A stretch of 64,000 nucleotides of DNA from Hyphomicrobiales bacterium (GTDB taxonomy: Bacteria; Pseudomonadota; Alphaproteobacteria; Rhizobiales; Xanthobacteraceae), in contig JAFKKH010000027.1 in assembly GCA_017305665.1 (NCBI GenBank), positions 34,527-98,526 of the forward strand, in the 5' to 3' direction. This document shows, piece after piece, positions 46,262-55,696 of the stretch. The notes beneath the pieces were generated by a model. The model saw only the letters and a list, made by a program, of their open reading frames with translations. It did no database searches and was not told the origin of the DNA. The position numbers and the translations under genes are program-made. The stretch's first letter is position 1. Each line of letters starts with the position of its first letter.

Positions 46262-47239
46262 TTAGTGCATGTAGGCTGAGACCTTGATGCCCGTCGGCCC
46301 GAGAATGACCACGAACAGGCACGGCAGAAAGAACACGATCATCGGCACGGTGAGCTTGGGCGGCAGCGCTGCGGCCTTCTTCTCGGCCTCGGTCATCCGC
46401 AAGTCGCGATTTTCCTGGGCCATCACCCGAAGACTCTGGCTGAGCGGCGTACCGTAGCGTTCCGACTGCTGCAGGGCCAGGCAAACCGATTTGACGCCAT
46501 CGACCCCGGTGCGTTTCGCCAGATTCTCGTAGGCAACCTTGCGGTCCTGAAGATACGACAGCTCGGCCGTGGTCAGCGTGAATTCCTCGGCCAGCGCGAC
46601 CGACTGCGCGCCGATTTCCATGCTGACCTTGCGGAACGCGACCTCAATCGACATGCCGGATTCGATGCAGATCAGCAGCAAGTCGAGCGCGTCGGGAAAC
46701 GCCCGCTTGATCGAAAGCTGACGCTTGGTGATGGCGTTCTTCAGGAACAGCATGGGCGCCTGCAAGCCCAAGAATGCGGCGGCGACGCAGATGCCGATCT
46801 TGATCGGAGTGGACTGGTGCATGTGGGACAGCAGGAAAACATAGATCACCGCGCCGATCAGCAGCACGATCGGTGTCACCATTCGGAAGAACAGGAACGT
46901 GATATAGGGAGCCTGGCCGCGATAGCCTGCCATCACGAGCTTTTCGCGGGCGGCTTCCTGCGCCAGCCACTTTCCGAGATTGAAGTCCTCCACGACCCGC
47001 GAGACGAACTGCTTCGGGGCCTGACGGAGCGAAACCTTTTCGGATTTGGCCAGCCGCTCGCGCTCGCGCTGCCGGATGCGCTCCCGCTCGCTGGCGACGG
47101 CCTTCATTCGTTTGGTGAGGCCTTCCGCCGCGAAGAACGGCGTGATCAGCGTATAGACGGTCGCGCTAGCGGCGATCGCTGCGAACACCATCATCATGAA
47201 GCGCGGGTCGTGGAACTTCTCGATCAGGAAGTCGAGCAT
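46262..47239 (-). CDS. tadC: Tad pilus inner-membrane platform protein TadC
   Basis: This 325-residue T2SSF-domain protein has an N-terminal helix (MMMVFAAIAASATVYTLITPFF), a basic cytoplasmic segment, two central helices and the conserved PDALDLLLICIESGMSIEVAFRKVS near residue 185. It ends with a hydrophobic helix (VPMIVFFLPCLFVVILGP). With TadB it forms the inner-membrane platform on which the TadA/CpaF ATPase acts. It starts 9 bases after the tadB stop and is the last gene of the leftward pilus operon. Confidence 0.93.
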   Translation of the reverse strand: MLDFLIEKFHDPRFMMMVFAAIAASATVYTLITPFFAAEGLTKRMKAVASERERIRQRERERLAKSEKVSLRQAPKQFVSRVVEDFNLGKWLAQEAAREKLVMAGYRGQAPYITFLFFRMVTPIVLLIGAVIYVFLLSHMHQSTPIKIGICVAAAFLGLQAPMLFLKNAITKRQLSIKRAFPDALDLLLICIESGMSIEVAFRKVSMEIGAQSVALAEEFTLTTAELSYLQDRKVAYENLAKRTGVDGVKSVCLALQQSERYGTPLSQSLRVMAQENRDLRMTEAEKKAAALPPKLTVPMIVFFLPCLFVVILGPTGIKVSAYMH

Positions 47240-47248
47240 GGTGCACCA

Positions 47249-48223
47249 TCAGAAGTCGAAATTGATCATTTTCTTCATCACGAAGATGCCGGCCGACATC
47301 CAAAGTACGCAGCCGGCGAGCATCAGCCGGCCGGTGGGATGGGTCCACAGCAGCGAGATGTAATCGGGTGTAGTCAGATAGACCAGCAGCATGACGATCG
47401 GCGGCAGCGAGCCGATGATCGCCGCGGATGCCTTGGCCTCCATCGACATGGCCTGAATTTTCTCAGCCATCTTCTTGCGGTCGCGGAGCACCCTGGACAG
47501 GTTTCCCAGCGCTTCCGACAGGTTGCCGCCTGATTTCTGCTGGATCGAGATCACGATGCCGAAGAAGTTCGCTTCCGGCACTGGCATGCGCTCATACAGA
47601 CGCGCACAGGCTTCGCCGAGCGGCATGCCGATCGCCTGCGTTTCGATAATGGCGATGAATTCGCTTTTGAGCGGCTCCGGCGAATCGGCCGCGACGACTT
47701 TCAGGGATTCGAACAGCGGAAGACCGGCCTTGATTCCGCGAACGATCACGTCGACCGCGTCGGGAAGAGCGCGGAGAAACAACTTCTCGCGCCGCTTCTT
47801 GAGAAAGCCAAGCAGCCAGCGCGGCAAGCCGAAGCCTGCCGCAAATGCGAGGCCGACGGCGGCGAGCGGGCCGGCACCGAAAACCATCGGAACGGCAAAG
47901 CAGATCGCACCCAAGATGCCCGAGACGATCAGAAACTTCTGTTTCGTCCACGACAGGCCGGCCTGCGAGATGCGGTGTTCGAGCGTGACCTTCTTGTCCT
48001 GCTTCAGGCGCTGCTCGACTTCGCGCAGCGATCCCTCGACCTGTTCACGGCGCGAGCGCTGGGCTCTATCGATCTGTCGGGTTGCCGGTGCTGTTTGCGC
48101 AAGTGCCGCGCGTCGCTTCTCCGCTTTTGCTTCGCCCGACAGCAACGGATACAGGAAGACCCATGCGACACCACCGATTGCGGTCGCGGCCATGAATGCC
48201 AGTGCGAGTGTCTGCATGTTCAT
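47249..48223 (-). CDS. tadB: Tad pilus inner-membrane platform protein TadB
   Basis: This 324-residue T2SSF-domain protein has an N-terminal helix (LALAFMAATAIGGVAWVFLYP), a charged linker (about 30-80), paired helices near 95-135, then PDAVDVIVRGIKAGLPLFESLKVVA near residue 155 and FFGIVISIQQKSGGNLSEALGNLS near 220. It ends with two helices. It pairs with TadC as the platform. It starts 12 bases after the CpaF stop. Confidence 0.93.
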   Translation of the reverse strand: MNMQTLALAFMAATAIGGVAWVFLYPLLSGEAKAEKRRAALAQTAPATRQIDRAQRSRREQVEGSLREVEQRLKQDKKVTLEHRISQAGLSWTKQKFLIVSGILGAICFAVPMVFGAGPLAAVGLAFAAGFGLPRWLLGFLKKRREKLFLRALPDAVDVIVRGIKAGLPLFESLKVVAADSPEPLKSEFIAIIETQAIGMPLGEACARLYERMPVPEANFFGIVISIQQKSGGNLSEALGNLSRVLRDRKKMAEKIQAMSMEAKASAAIIGSLPPIVMLLVYLTTPDYISLLWTHPTGRLMLAGCVLWMSAGIFVMKKMINFDF

Positions 48224-48235
48224 AGGTCTGCGTCC

Positions 48236-49705
48236 TCAGACCTCGACTTTGACTTCCGCCGCATCGAGCGCCGCGGCGAGCCGATTCTCTTCGTTGTAGT
48301 ATCGCGCACGCTCCCAGAACCGCGGACGGCCGATACCGGTCGAACGATGCCGGCCGATCACGTTTCCGTTGGCATCTTCGCCGATCAGGTCGTAGACGAA
48401 GATGTCCTGGGTGATGATGGTGTCGCCTTCCATCCCCATCACCTCGGTGATGTGGGTGATGCGGCGCGAACCGTCGCGCAGGCGGGCGGCCTGGATGATG
48501 ACGTCGATCGAGGCGCAGATCATCTCGCGGATGGTGCGCGACGGCAGCGAGAAGCCGCCCATGGTGATCATCGACTCGCAGCGCGACAGCGCCTCGCGCG
48601 GATTGTTCGCGTGCAGGGTGCCCATCGAACCGTCATGGCCCGTGTTCATCGCCTGCAACAGGTCAAACGCTTCGGGTCCTCGAACCTCGCCGACGATGAT
48701 ACGTTCCGGGCGCATACGCAGGCAGTTGCGGACCAGTTCACGCATCGTGACCTGGCCCTCGCCTTCGATATTGGGCGGCCGGGTTTCCAGCCGAACCACG
48801 TGCGGTTGCTGAAGCTGCAATTCGGCGGCGTCTTCACAGGTGATGACCCGTTCGTCGTGGTCGATGTAGTTCGTCAGACAGTTCAGCAGCGTGGTCTTGC
48901 CGGAGCCGGTGCCGCCTGAAATCAGGACGTTGGCGCGGCAGCGGCCGATGATTTGCAGGATCGTTCCGCCTTCGGGCGTGATCGCGCCGAATTTCACCAG
49001 CTGATCGAGGGTGAGCTTGTCCTTCTTGAATTTTCGAATCGTCAGTGCGGGGCCGTCGATCGCAAGCGGAGGGACGATCGCGTTGACGCGGGATCCATCG
49101 GCCAGGCGCGCGTCGCATATCGGCGAGGATTCGTCGACGCGACGGCCGACCTGACTGACGATGCGCTGACAGATATTCAGCAGCTGCTGATTGTCGCGAA
49201 ACCGGATTCCGGTTCGCTGGATCTTGCCGGCGACTTCGATGAAGACGGTGCCGGCGCCGTTGACCATGATATCGGCGATATCGTCGCGGGACAGCAGCGG
49301 TTCGAGCGGCCCGTAACCCAGAACGTCGTTGCAGATATCGTCGAGCAGTTCTTCCTGCTCGGCGATCGACATCACGATGTTCTTGATCGCAATGATCTCG
49401 TTGACGATGTCGCGGATTTCCTCGCGCGCGGACTCGCTGTCGAGCTTGGCGAGCTGGGCGAGGTCGATGGCCTCGATCAGAGCGCCAAAAATGGTCGCCT
49501 TGACCTGATAATAGGTGTCGGAGCGACGGCCATCGATGACCGGAGGTTGCGGCGCGGGTCGCGCTGGCGCCAGCGGCGGAGACGATACCGTCGGCGAGGC
49601 GATCTCCGCAGGCGCGCGCGCTCCCAAAGCGGCGGGAGGCGCCTCCAGCGTTATGGCCCCCGGCTTCCGGGCCTCGGTCTCTGATCCGCTACGCTTACCA
49701 AACAC
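48236..49705 (-). CDS. cpaF: Tad pilus secretion ATPase CpaF/TadA
   Basis: This 489-residue hexameric type II/IV secretion ATPase powers pilin assembly at the cytoplasmic face. A Pro/Ala-rich N-terminus (about 1-55) precedes the N-domain. The Walker A motif LISGGTGSGKTTLLNCLTNY is near residue 263. The Asp box ITCEDAAELQL and VRLETRPPNIEG near 290-310, Walker B RMRPERIIVGEVRGPEAFDLL near 330, and the His box MGTLHANNPREALSR near 360 follow. It starts 21 bases after the CpaE stop. Confidence 0.95.
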   Translation of the reverse strand: MFGKRSGSETEARKPGAITLEAPPAALGARAPAEIASPTVSSPPLAPARPAPQPPVIDGRRSDTYYQVKATIFGALIEAIDLAQLAKLDSESAREEIRDIVNEIIAIKNIVMSIAEQEELLDDICNDVLGYGPLEPLLSRDDIADIMVNGAGTVFIEVAGKIQRTGIRFRDNQQLLNICQRIVSQVGRRVDESSPICDARLADGSRVNAIVPPLAIDGPALTIRKFKKDKLTLDQLVKFGAITPEGGTILQIIGRCRANVLISGGTGSGKTTLLNCLTNYIDHDERVITCEDAAELQLQQPHVVRLETRPPNIEGEGQVTMRELVRNCLRMRPERIIVGEVRGPEAFDLLQAMNTGHDGSMGTLHANNPREALSRCESMITMGGFSLPSRTIREMICASIDVIIQAARLRDGSRRITHITEVMGMEGDTIITQDIFVYDLIGEDANGNVIGRHRSTGIGRPRFWERARYYNEENRLAAALDAAEVKVEV

Positions 49706-49726
49706 GACGGTACTCCACGCGGTGGC

Positions 49727-50995
49727 TTATTTGGCCCGCAACTTCTCGATGAATGGAGGTAGAAATGATTTCCGCGGCTTCTTGGCCTCGCCACGGCCCG
49801 TCAGACGCTGCGCGATCTGCAGGAACATTTCCGTGGTGCGATGGTTTGCGGCGATTTCAGCAATCATCTGGCCGTTGTTCGCCGCCGATCCGAACATTTG
49901 TGGGTCGAACGGGATGGTGACGACCGGCTGGCTTTCGATGGCCTTGGCGAACTCGCTGGCATTGATCTCCGGTCGCTTCGGGATGCCGACCTGATTGAGG
50001 CAATAGAGCGGAGGCCGGTCGTTCGGCCGGGTCGTCTTGAGTAGATCGAACAGGTTCTTTGTGTTGCGAAGGTTCGCCAGGTCGGGCGTCGCCACGATGA
50101 GAATATCGTCCGCGCCGATCAGGGCCCGCTTGGTCCAGCCCGACCATTGATGCGGAATATCGAGCACGATGCAGGGCATCGTTGCGCGCAACGTATCCAG
50201 AATCGAGTCGAAGGCTTCGGTGCCGAAGTCGTAGACGCGGTCGAGCGTGGCTGGTGCGGCCAGCAGGCTCAGGTGATCGGTGCATTTGGACAGCAGGCGG
50301 TCGACGAATGCCGTGTCGATGCGATCGGGCGAGAACACAGCGTCGGCAATGCCCTGCGGCGGATCCTGATTGTAGTCCAGCCCGGCGGTCCCGAACGCGA
50401 GATCGAGGTCTGCGACGACTGAATCGAGCGCCAGATCGCGTGCAATCGCCCACGCGACGTTGTGGGCGATGGTCGAGGCGCCGACGCCGCCCTTGGCGCC
50501 GACGACGGCGATGATGCGGCCCACTGCCTTCGCTTCGGGCGCCGAAAACAGGCCGCAAACCGAGCGCACGATGTCGAGAGCATTGACCGGCGCGATGACG
50601 TAGTCGCTGACGCCGCGCTTGACGAGTTCGCGGTACAAGGTGACGTCGTTGACGCGGCCGATCACGATCACACGGGTGCCGGCGTCACAAACCGTTGCGA
50701 GGTGGTCGAGACCGGCAAGAATATCGCCGCGTCCCTCGGTTTCGAGGATGATGACATTCGGTGTGGGCGCCGAGCGATAGGCTTCGATGGCGGCAGCCAT
50801 GCCGCCCATCTGGATCTTGAGATGGGCCTTGCTCAGGCGGCGGTCTTCGCCCGCCGCCTGCACGGCGGTGGCTGTTTCCATCGTCTCGCAAAAGGCCTGC
50901 ACCGATACGCGCGGCGCCGGCGCGATATGATCGTCGGCGGCCTGCGGAGGGGCGGCGGATGGCTCTTCGGCGTCCTGGCGAGCGTAGCTGATCAT
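49727..50995 (-). CDS. cpaE: Tad pilus assembly protein CpaE (MinD/ParA-like)
   Basis: This 422-residue protein has a degenerate receiver-like N-terminal domain (about 30-150, NVIILETEGRGDILAGLDHL). A ParA/MinD-type ATPase domain follows, with deviant Walker A VVGAKGGVGASTIAHNVAW near residue 164. The family's usual K/S-T is replaced by AS in the GVGAST loop, a common CpaE variant. DLDLAFGTAGLDYNQ and VLDIPHQWSGWTKRAL follow. CpaE positions the pilus machinery at the pole in Caulobacter. Its ATG overlaps the CpaD stop by four bases. Confidence 0.92.
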   Translation of the reverse strand: MISYARQDAEEPSAAPPQAADDHIAPAPRVSVQAFCETMETATAVQAAGEDRRLSKAHLKIQMGGMAAAIEAYRSAPTPNVIILETEGRGDILAGLDHLATVCDAGTRVIVIGRVNDVTLYRELVKRGVSDYVIAPVNALDIVRSVCGLFSAPEAKAVGRIIAVVGAKGGVGASTIAHNVAWAIARDLALDSVVADLDLAFGTAGLDYNQDPPQGIADAVFSPDRIDTAFVDRLLSKCTDHLSLLAAPATLDRVYDFGTEAFDSILDTLRATMPCIVLDIPHQWSGWTKRALIGADDILIVATPDLANLRNTKNLFDLLKTTRPNDRPPLYCLNQVGIPKRPEINASEFAKAIESQPVVTIPFDPQMFGSAANNGQMIAEIAANHRTTEMFLQIAQRLTGRGEAKKPRKSFLPPFIEKLRAK

Positions 50996-51732
50996 TTGCC
51001 TGTATCGCTGAGTTTGGCCTTGTCGGCTTCGGGATAGTTGGTGGCGGTGGTGTTGCCCTGTCGGTATTTCTCGAAGGCCTCGGTGCGGCGAGCCGTATAC
51101 GGCGGCGTTTCCGGCCGCGGCTGAACAAGATCGGACGGGTTGTCGATCATCGCCGCGAGATTCCGCTGGGTGGCGCAGCCGAAGTTCCAGTACGGCTTGT
51201 TGTCGAAGTAGCCCTTGTTGTGGATCGATGGGCCGAGATCTTCGGGCCAGACGCCGCAGGGGCCGGCGACCGCGGCAATCCGCGGATAGGTCAGGCGAAT
51301 CGTCGGGAACAGCCGCGGGTCGGCGGGGTGATACTGTCGCACCACGATCCCACGCGGAGGAACGCCGGCGGCCATCAGCAGCGAACGTACTTCCTTGAAG
51401 GAATCGGCGGCCACCCTGGCATTCCTGGTATGGACTGGAACCTCGGCGACGATGGCGCCGGTCCCTTCACGCAACCAGACGCTTGCAAGCCCGATCACGT
51501 CGGCGCGTTGCGTGGCGGACAGGCCACCGCGTGCATTGCCGACAAAGATATTCACGGTCCGATCGGCTTCCTGGATCGCGATCGGATGCCGCAGGCGATA
51601 ATCGTTTGGAATGCTCGCCGTGGTGTCTTCCTGGCTCGTATGGGTGCAGGCGCCCAGTCCGGCTGCAAGGCCGGCGGCGACGACAGCCATACGAAGACTG
51701 CGATAGCGTTTGGCGGAATCTGCGGATGTCAT
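50992..51732 (-). CDS. cpaD: Tad pilus assembly lipoprotein CpaD
   Basis: This is a 246-residue lipoprotein. ATG 51732 (MTSADSAKRYRSLRMAVVAAG) has AAGGA upstream and gives a signal ending in lipobox GLGAC (Cys29); a longer frame starts in low-quality sequence. The core shows YRLRHPIAIQEADRTVNIFVG, the conserved CpaD opening, then LSATQRADVIGLASVWLREG near residue 75 and NFGCATQRNLAAMIDNPSDLVQPRPE near 190. CpaD assists the outer-membrane secretin CpaC. It sits between cpaC and cpaE. Confidence 0.9.
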   Translation of the reverse strand: MTSADSAKRYRSLRMAVVAAGLAAGLGACTHTSQEDTTASIPNDYRLRHPIAIQEADRTVNIFVGNARGGLSATQRADVIGLASVWLREGTGAIVAEVPVHTRNARVAADSFKEVRSLLMAAGVPPRGIVVRQYHPADPRLFPTIRLTYPRIAAVAGPCGVWPEDLGPSIHNKGYFDNKPYWNFGCATQRNLAAMIDNPSDLVQPRPETPPYTARRTEAFEKYRQGNTTATNYPEADKAKLSDTGK

Positions 51733-51754
51733 CGTTTTCGTTCCTTGCTCCGCC

Positions 51755-53236
51755 TCAGTCGGTGATGAAGCCGTAGGTGCCGCGATAGTTGCGTGCCGGT
51801 GCGACGCGTCCCGGAGCGCCGTAGATGCGATTGATGCTGCCGAGCAGGTCCGCCTGCGGATCGGAGGCGTCGGCAAAGCCGTCGTCAGGCCGCGAGAGAT
51901 CTTTCTGCGCGACCGCCCGGACCACGTAGGGCGTCACCAGAACCATCAGCTCGGTCTGTCCGTTGACATAGTCGCGGCTGCGGAACAGCGAGCCGAGAAC
52001 CGGCAACTGCATGAGGCCCGGAAATCCGTTGACCGCCTGCTTGGTCTGTTCCTGAATCAGGCCGGCCATCGCCATCGAACCTCCCGACGGGATTTCCAGC
52101 GTGGTTTCCGCTCGCCGGGTCTTGATCGACGGCACCGTCAGCGAGTTGCCGACCGCCTGCGTCAGCGTAATGGAGTTTTCGCTCGACAGCTCGGAGACCT
52201 CGGTCATCACCCGCAGGCTGATCCGGCCTTCCGTCAACACGACCGGCGTGAAGTTCAGCGAGATGCCGAACTTCTTGAAGCTGATCTGGGTCGTACAGAC
52301 GTGTGTGGTGGGATCGCAGGAGTAACCTGCAGGCACCGGAAATTCGCCGCCCGAAATGAACGTCGCCGACTCGCCCGATATGGCCGTCAGGTTCGGCTCC
52401 GCGAGCGTTCGAACCACGCCGGCGCTCTCCATGGCCCGGAGAGTCGCGGTGACCTTGGGTACCGGACTGCCGTTGACCATCGTCGAGCCGAACGAGGTCG
52501 CCGCACTGCTGTTCGTGAGTGTGTGTCCGAGAGCCGTGAACGGATTTGCGTTGTTGAAGTTCACGACGGCGGTGCCGTAGTTCATGTTGCCGCTAAGGTC
52601 GATTCCCAACTGCTTGATGACGGTGCGCGCGACTTCGGCGACCGTGACCTTGAGCATGACCTGGTCGCGGCCCCGGACGGCGATGTTGTTGACGACCTTT
52701 TGCGCTCCGCCTGCGAGACGAGCAGCGAGATCGCCGGCCTGTTGGGCTTCGATCGGGTTGGACACCCAGCCGGAGAGCATGACGCCGTCGCCAAGGCCGT
52801 CGACCTTGACATCGGCATTCGGCATAAGCTGCTTCAGCGCCGCACGTATACCGTTGAGATCACGCGTGACCGCGATGTCGTAAGCGGCGATCTGCTGACC
52901 CGAGCCGTCGAAGAACACGATGTTGGTCTGGCCGACCGCAGCCCCGATGATGTAGGCGCGCTGCGCCGATCTCACGACGGCATTTGCGATTTTCGGATCA
53001 GCGACCAGAACGTCTTTGACGTCGCGGGGCAGGTTCACAACGACGGACTTGCCGATGCCGAGCGACAGGAATTGTGCGTTCATTTTCGCGCTGGATGATG
53101 TCGCAGCGGGCACCCGATAATCGGTTGCGAAGGCCGGCGTCAGTATGGGGTTCAACGAGAATGCGGTAATCGCCGCGAATGAAAGCGACCGCGCCACAAA
53201 GGCTTGCAGCGGTGCCGAATATGTCTTGCGCGTCAT
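51755..53236 (-). CDS. cpaC: Tad pilus outer-membrane secretin CpaC/RcpA
   Basis: This 493-residue exported protein has a signal near residues 12-35 (SFAAITAFSLNPILTPAFA). An N-terminal pilus domain spans about 45-135 (LGIGKSVVVNLPRDVKDVLVADPKIANAVV). A BON-like segment lies near 140-190 (GLGDGVMLSGWVSNPIEAQQA), and the secretin domain from about 235 to 430 includes FISGGEFPVPAG and EIPSGGSMAMAGLIQEQTKQ. It forms the outer-membrane pore for the pilus. A second, stand-alone copy of its N-terminal domain type is encoded at 55697-56194. Confidence 0.94.
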   Translation of the reverse strand: MTRKTYSAPLQAFVARSLSFAAITAFSLNPILTPAFATDYRVPAATSSSAKMNAQFLSLGIGKSVVVNLPRDVKDVLVADPKIANAVVRSAQRAYIIGAAVGQTNIVFFDGSGQQIAAYDIAVTRDLNGIRAALKQLMPNADVKVDGLGDGVMLSGWVSNPIEAQQAGDLAARLAGGAQKVVNNIAVRGRDQVMLKVTVAEVARTVIKQLGIDLSGNMNYGTAVVNFNNANPFTALGHTLTNSSAATSFGSTMVNGSPVPKVTATLRAMESAGVVRTLAEPNLTAISGESATFISGGEFPVPAGYSCDPTTHVCTTQISFKKFGISLNFTPVVLTEGRISLRVMTEVSELSSENSITLTQAVGNSLTVPSIKTRRAETTLEIPSGGSMAMAGLIQEQTKQAVNGFPGLMQLPVLGSLFRSRDYVNGQTELMVLVTPYVVRAVAQKDLSRPDDGFADASDPQADLLGSINRIYGAPGRVAPARNYRGTYGFITD

Positions 53237-53251
53237 AATGTCAGTCCTTGA

Positions 53252-54040
53252 CTATCTCTTCACGGTCGTTGGCGTTGAAACGCCGTAGCGGACGACATTG
53301 ATACTGTCGCGCCCCTTCATATCGTCGTTGCTGGTCTCGGGAGCGTTGGCATCGGCAAGGCTGCGCAGCGCCAGCGTCAGCGTTCCGCTCTGGCGCGCCC
53401 GTGCCAGGGCTTCCGACTGCTCCGGTTTCAGTTCGAGCGTTGCGGTCTTGCCAACGACGACCTTCTGACCGTTCTTTTCCTCAATGGTCTGGTCGATCGC
53501 GAGTACGCGCACGTTGCTGAGGATGGTCTCCGAATTGACCGAGTCCGCGGCATTGGCGCGATCGGGGTTTTTCTCCCGCTTGGACAGGATCACGTCGACG
53601 CGGTCGTTGGGAAGGATGAAGCCGCCGGCGCCCGTCTCGGGCGAAATTTCGGTTGAAATCGCCCGCATGCCGGTCGGCAGGATGGCGGCCATGAAGCCCG
53701 ATCCGTTGGCCCGAACCAGCTTGGGTTCGCGAATGGGTTCTCCCGCGATGAACGGCGAGCGGGCGATGGAGCCTGTCAGCTGTGTGGTCGCGTTGGGGCG
53801 CTGATCGCGGCGGATGAAACTGGTGCTGGCGGTATTGGCCGGCCAGGCCTGCCATGCGACGTCGTTTGCGGTGACGGCCTGTCCGAGCTGAATATCCGAC
53901 TTCGCGACCAGGACATCCACTGTATGGATCTGCGCGGTCTGGGCCTGCTGCGGCTTCTTGTCGGATCCGCTCGCGAGATAGGCGGCAATGCCGCCGGCGC
54001 CGATAGCGATGGTCAGGACGACAATGCGTGCGGTATTCAT
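53252..54040 (-). CDS. cpaB: Tad pilus assembly protein CpaB/RcpC
   Basis: This 262-residue protein starts at ATG 54040 (MNTARIVVLTIAIGAGGIAAYLASG), with GGAAGTGAAG upstream; an ATG five codons earlier is possible. A single N-terminal helix is followed by an SAF domain near residues 45-110 (VLVAKSDIQLGQAVTANDVAWQAWP) and the RcpC/CpaB domain (MRAISTEISPETGAGGFILPNDRVDVIL). CpaB is a periplasmic partner of the secretin. It lies 15 bases before cpaC and about 120 bases after cpaA, so a secondary promoter between cpaA and cpaB is possible. Confidence 0.92.
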   Translation of the reverse strand: MNTARIVVLTIAIGAGGIAAYLASGSDKKPQQAQTAQIHTVDVLVAKSDIQLGQAVTANDVAWQAWPANTASTSFIRRDQRPNATTQLTGSIARSPFIAGEPIREPKLVRANGSGFMAAILPTGMRAISTEISPETGAGGFILPNDRVDVILSKREKNPDRANAADSVNSETILSNVRVLAIDQTIEEKNGQKVVVGKTATLELKPEQSEALARARQSGTLTLALRSLADANAPETSNDDMKGRDSINVVRYGVSTPTTVKR

Positions 54041-54163
54041 ACGCTTCACTTCCATTACGCCGCGGCGCTTGCGCCGCTGTAACGGGAGTTGAGCAGTTAT
54101 TCGTCAAAGCATGGTTAATGAGGCGTATCTAAATCGCGTTAACGAGACGTTTCCCGCTCGCGT

Positions 54164-54688
54164 TCAGTGAATCGCAAAACGCGTCAGGTCGACCGCCTTG
54201 ACCCAATCGGTGTCGGGATAGATCAGCAAGGCGCCGAGCGCGAGGGCGATGCCGTAAGGGACTCCGCTATCTTTGTTGTGCAGGCGCAATAGCCACGGCT
54301 GGCCGTGCAGCGCCGCCGGGAGTGGCCATTGCCGGAACTGAAGGAGCAGCAAGGTCAATGCCCCGCCGAATAGTGAAGCATAGACCAGATACTCCAGCAG
54401 ATGGCTGAAGCCGAACCAGAGCGACGCCGCGGCCGCTACCTTCGCATCGCCGCCGCCGACCCAGCCCATTGCGAAACAAAAAAAGGCCATGGCGAGAACG
54501 GTCAATCCGGCTCCCGCATGGGTCAGCATGTCGTATACGCCCATGCCGCTCAATAACGCGAGGACGACGAACCCCGCGACAAGCAACAGGGAAACGCGGT
54601 TGGAGATGGTCATGGAGACGAGATCGCTCGCGGCGGCAAACGCCATCAAGGTCGGGAACAGCATCAAACGCGCGATATCGAGGATCAT
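54164..54688 (-). CDS. cpaA: Tad prepilin peptidase CpaA/TadV
   Basis: This 174-residue polytopic membrane aspartic protease (A24 type) removes the leader of Flp pilin and the TadE/F pseudopilins. The two catalytic Asp residues are in AASDLVSMTISNRVS near residue 22 and MGWVGGGDAKVAAAASLW near 78. Its short length, without a methyltransferase domain, is normal for CpaA. Between its start and the pilA terminator (54689-54978) I see no gene that I can support. Confidence 0.92.
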   Translation of the reverse strand: MILDIARLMLFPTLMAFAAASDLVSMTISNRVSLLLVAGFVVLALLSGMGVYDMLTHAGAGLTVLAMAFFCFAMGWVGGGDAKVAAAASLWFGFSHLLEYLVYASLFGGALTLLLLQFRQWPLPAALHGQPWLLRLHNKDSGVPYGIALALGALLIYPDTDWVKAVDLTRFAIH

Positions 54689-54978
54689 GAGTTCACGGAA
54701 CCTGCGCCGCGGTTCGCAGGACCGGGGCCAAGGCCGAGCCTAGTCGGCAGAAATGAACAAGGGGGAAACGACGCCGGATTACCACGCTCCCGCGATCTGC
54801 CTGGCGAGCGTCAGAATGGCGAGAATGAGCGCACCACACACGATGGCCGCGGGGCTTGAGGTCAGTGGCGTGATTTGCTGCCGCGAGACAGCGGGACGAC
54901 AAGGTAGCTTGCTCACGACTTTGGCGGCTGTGCCGCAGGTGAATTGACTCGAACGCACTCTGCTTAAATTCCAAAAAG

Positions 54979-55006
54979 AAAAGGCCTCGGAAAACCGAGG
55001 CCTTTT
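54979..55006 (-). terminator. strong terminator of the pilin gene
   Basis: A perfect 12-bp stem (54979-54990 AAAAGGCCTCGG with 54995-55006) has loop AAAA. Read leftward it is followed by a T-rich run (CTTTTTGG). It separates abundant pilin message from the downstream cpa genes and lies 19 bases beyond the pilA stop. Confidence 0.9.
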
Positions 55007-55024
55007 CCAGCATGAAGAGGGAGA

Positions 55025-55201
55025 CTAGCCGCCGGCTGTGCCGAGCTGGGTGTTGATGCTGTTAAACTTTCCGCTGACGGTGCTGCCGAGGCTGGTCACG
55101 ATCGCGATGATCGCGAGCGAGATGCCAGCGGCGATCAGGCCGTATTCGATCGCGGTGGCGCCGGACTCATCCTTCAGGAAACGCGCAACGAGGTTCTTCA
55201 T
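55025..55201 (-). CDS. pilA: Flp-family type IVb pilin
   Basis: This 58-residue prepilin starts at ATG 55201, 8 bases after GGAG; a longer in-frame extension to 55354 has no pilin character. The leader MKNLVARFLKDESG is cut after Gly14. The mature pilin begins ATAIEYGLIAAGISLAIIAIV, with Glu at +5 and Tyr at +6, the Flp signature. The C-terminus is Gly-rich. It is the main structural subunit of the tight-adherence pilus built by the genes to its left and is followed by a strong terminator. Confidence 0.95.
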   Translation of the reverse strand: MKNLVARFLKDESGATAIEYGLIAAGISLAIIAIVTSLGSTVSGKFNSINTQLGTAGG

Positions 55202-55696
55202 AAATAACTCCATGTGTTCACGTGGCTGTCGAATTGCACCTGGTCCCAACGGCGTTCTCAGCACCGTGACCATGGCACCACCGTAAAGCGGGGAAATTGC
55301 ATCGCAGTTAATTCGATTGCAGAAACATGGCCCTATTGCGCGGTTCTTTCGCACAGTAAATTTAGGTTTAAGGAGAATGCAGAGAGAGCCGTTTGTCTGA
55401 CGTCGGTGGTTTCGGCCGGGCTCAATCCGGTAAATCCAGAACCTGAGAACGGCCGCGTAGACTTTGTCCTGTTGCGCGGTGTTGAAGGGAACCTCTTCAA
55501 TCGCGGAACTCGCGATCGGGTTTCCTGACGTCGCAAACCAGCCGTCCCATCCGCTTCCGAAAGCAAGGCGATCGCGTCACGCGGCGCCGAGCGGGCGTTT
55601 GCAGTTCGTTCATCAATTAACGGCAGATTTGCCATGTCGGGCGCCGGCACCGCTGCGTATCGCTTTGGCCGGCTCGTAAACGTCCCGGAGTACAGT
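55202..55696. other. 495-base divergent control region between pilA and the secretin-N protein
   Basis: There is no supportable gene. It holds the pilA leader and promoter (leftward) and the promoter for the rightward pilus genes. A CtrA-like box is at 55357-55371, and a weaker match, TTAA-CGGCAGA-TTTG, at 55617-55631. Open frames on both strands here lack ribosome sites and family similarity. Confidence 0.5.
55357..55371. promoter_or_regulatory. CtrA-like box upstream of pilA
   Basis: Read on the minus strand as TTAA-ACCTAAA-TTTA, this matches TTAA-N7-TTAA at 7 of 8 positions, about 155 bases upstream of the pilA start. In Caulobacter crescentus pilA transcription depends directly on CtrA, so the placement is sensible. 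Binding is not shown. Confidence 0.35.

Noticed and set aside
54693-55013. 106-codon leftward open frame between pilA and cpaA
   Set aside because: It begins inside the pilA terminator, lacks a ribosome site and reads as low-quality Arg/His-rich sequence.
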